From Narthecium ossifragum (taxonomy: Eukaryota > Streptophyta > Magnoliopsida > Dioscoreales > Nartheciaceae), in assembly GCA_963920575.1 (NCBI GenBank), contig OY986970.1, positions 15,087,588-15,151,587 on the forward strand: DNA of 64,000 bases. Reading direction: 5' to 3'. The position numbers and the translations under genes were made by a program. Positions 63,345-64,000 of the stretch are shown piece after piece. The stretch's first letter is position 1, and the number at the start of each line of letters is the position of its first letter. The notes below the pieces were generated by a model that did not search any database, was not told the origin of the DNA, and worked only from the letters and a program-made list of their open reading frames with translations.

Positions 63345-63770
63345 AAAGCTAAAAGCAAAAGGTATAGTCAGCTCTTTATCTGCTTTTCATATCATATCCT
63401 ACTTGAGTGCTAATTTTTTGTAAGTTGAGTGATTTTCATGATTAATGAGTTGTTTTTAGCTCATAATATTTAGCTATACATGCAAAGTTCTATGATGTTT
63501 TGATTTAAAAATGATTTGTTAATTGAATTTCAAATTTCATTTTCTGGAACTCACGGTCGACCGTCAGGAAGTCTAGATCGACCATGAGTACAGTTTTGTT
63601 TTCACATATCGCGCTTGAGGGTCGATTTCCAACTTTTGAGGATCAACCGTGAGATTTTTATTATACACAAATCGTGCGTGACGGTCGACCGCCAACTTCT
63701 GAGGGTCGACCGCCATGGATCGTGTGACAACTTAAGTGAGGGGTTTTTAGTCATTTTCACGTCTCCCCAT
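63345..63770 (+). other. Post-pol region of the copia element with paired GGTCGACC sites
   Basis: No reading frame. Three pairs of palindromes stand at 63555/63576, 63620/63641 and 63683/63704, each exactly 21 bp apart. They read GGTCGACC or one-base variants and precede a TATA box at 63771. Confidence 0.8.
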
Positions 63771-63777
63771 TATAAAA
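63771..63777 (+). promoter_or_regulatory. Possible internal promoter after pol
   Basis: TATAAAA, followed by CCCCACCCGAACAAACA and a CT-rich leader with the direct repeat CTCCTCTGGTTCGA (63804 and 63850). About 150 bp further a reading frame starts. This looks like a complete plant core promoter inside the element. Confidence 0.5.
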
Positions 63778-63919
63778 CCCCACCCGAACAAACATTTATC
63801 TTCTCCTCTGGTTCGACCTTGCCCTAGCCCCTCTCCATCGACCGTAGCTCCTCTGGTTCGATCGTGCCCTACTCCTCTCCTTCGTCCGTCACACCTCTCG
63901 TCTCAAAACCCTAACCTAG

Positions 63920-64000
63920 CCTCGCACCAAGAATGCCGGACCTCCTCCACCCCAAGCTCCGACTCAAGCTGATAAGAGGAAGAAGAAAGCTACAGAAATG
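63920..64000 (+). CDS. Start of a post-pol ORF (runs off the window), function unknown
   Basis: The frame from 63920 reads PRTKNAGPPPPQAP then ADKRKKKATE, proline-rich then lysine-rich. It is preceded by TAG (63917-63919) where an ATG would be expected. A different frame has ATG at 63933. SIRE elements carry an extra, envelope-like ORF after pol, and this is the right place. Only 27 codons are visible. Confidence 0.3.

Larger units (their letters stand above)
56886..64000 (+). mobile_element. SIRE-type Ty1/copia element, left part and post-pol region
   Basis: Truncated 5' LTR (to 57405), initiator-tRNA-Met-like primer site, gag, protease, integrase, RT, RNase H (to 63344), then a post-pol region running off the window. 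Order integrase before RT is diagnostic of copia. A long coiled-coil gag with a second knuckle and a long post-pol segment fit the SIRE lineage. The coding region has multiple stops and frameshifts and cannot act on its own. Solo LTR at 58353-59390 belongs to the same broad family. Confidence 0.8.

Noticed and set aside
1..64000. Host protein-coding, rRNA or tRNA genes
   Set aside because: I looked in all six frames and for conserved RNA motifs; every recognisable coding stretch belongs to a retroelement.

Overview
This window is repeat-rich, heterochromatin-like DNA of a flowering plant. I found no ordinary host gene. Almost every base belongs to an LTR retrotransposon or to an LTR left behind by one, nested inside each other. 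Evidence for a plant: Athila-type and Tat-type Ty3 elements, a SIRE-type Ty1/copia element, primer sites complementary to tRNA-Asp and initiator tRNA-Met, and a C-terminal chromodomain of the plant chromovirus kind. The species cannot be named; the element mix does not look like a grass.

I use private family labels. S = LTRs of about 2.4 kb with outer ends TGTCRC.../...CTCACA. P = Athila-like LTRs of about 1.43 kb with ends TGATGAGTCAC...GAGCGATCA. Q = Athila LTRs of about 1.6 kb with ends TGATGATAATGC...ACATCA. R = an Athila-like element whose 3' LTR starts TGATAAGACG. C = SIRE-type copia.

Layout from left to right. (1) Bases 1-18905: the 3' half of a Tat-type element (degraded pol, long spacer, polypurine tract, 3' LTR). 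It is split by solo LTR S1 (260-2656), complete element P1 (6990-16072, minus strand) and solo LTR Q1 (17113-18842). (2) 18906-33097: an S-type LTR split by complete element P2 (19070-28390, plus strand) and solo LTR S3 (30437-32874). (3) 33098-35148: a chromovirus pol tail between two S-type LTR pieces. (4) 35149-40540: the 3' end of an autonomous Athila element (Q2, minus strand) whose integrase is split by solo LTR S6 (37791-40227). (5) 40541-41452: P-type LTR fragment. (6) 41453-47417: element R, split by solo LTR S7 (43215-45569). (7) 47418-54977: a P-type LTR split by complete non-autonomous element Q3 (48209-54384). (8) 54978-56453: S-type LTR fragment, then an unclassified stretch. (9) About 56886-64000: a SIRE-type copia element (gag, protease, integrase, RT, RNase H, start of a post-pol region), split by its own family's solo LTR (58353-59390).

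Target-site duplications, checked base by base, are exact for P1 (GAAGA), P2 (ATCAC), Q1 (TTCCC), Q3 (CCTCT), S3 (GCTCC), S6 (CTATA), S7 (TCGAT) and the copia solo LTR (GCACG), and nearly exact for S1.

How the pieces work together: P1 and P2 carry only gag-protease and would need RT and integrase from a partner. Q3 carries neither and shares LTR, tract and 3' region with the pol-bearing Q2. The main unexplained signal is an array of GATCGATC-type palindromes, usually repeated every 20-24 bp (two helical turns). It occurs in unrelated element families of both Ty3 and Ty1 type, commonly just upstream of the LTR TATA box. Several apparently structured RNA motifs with compensatory changes recur between elements as well. 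I also found a conserved 64-residue ORF in P1 and P2 and a three-repeat ORF in R.
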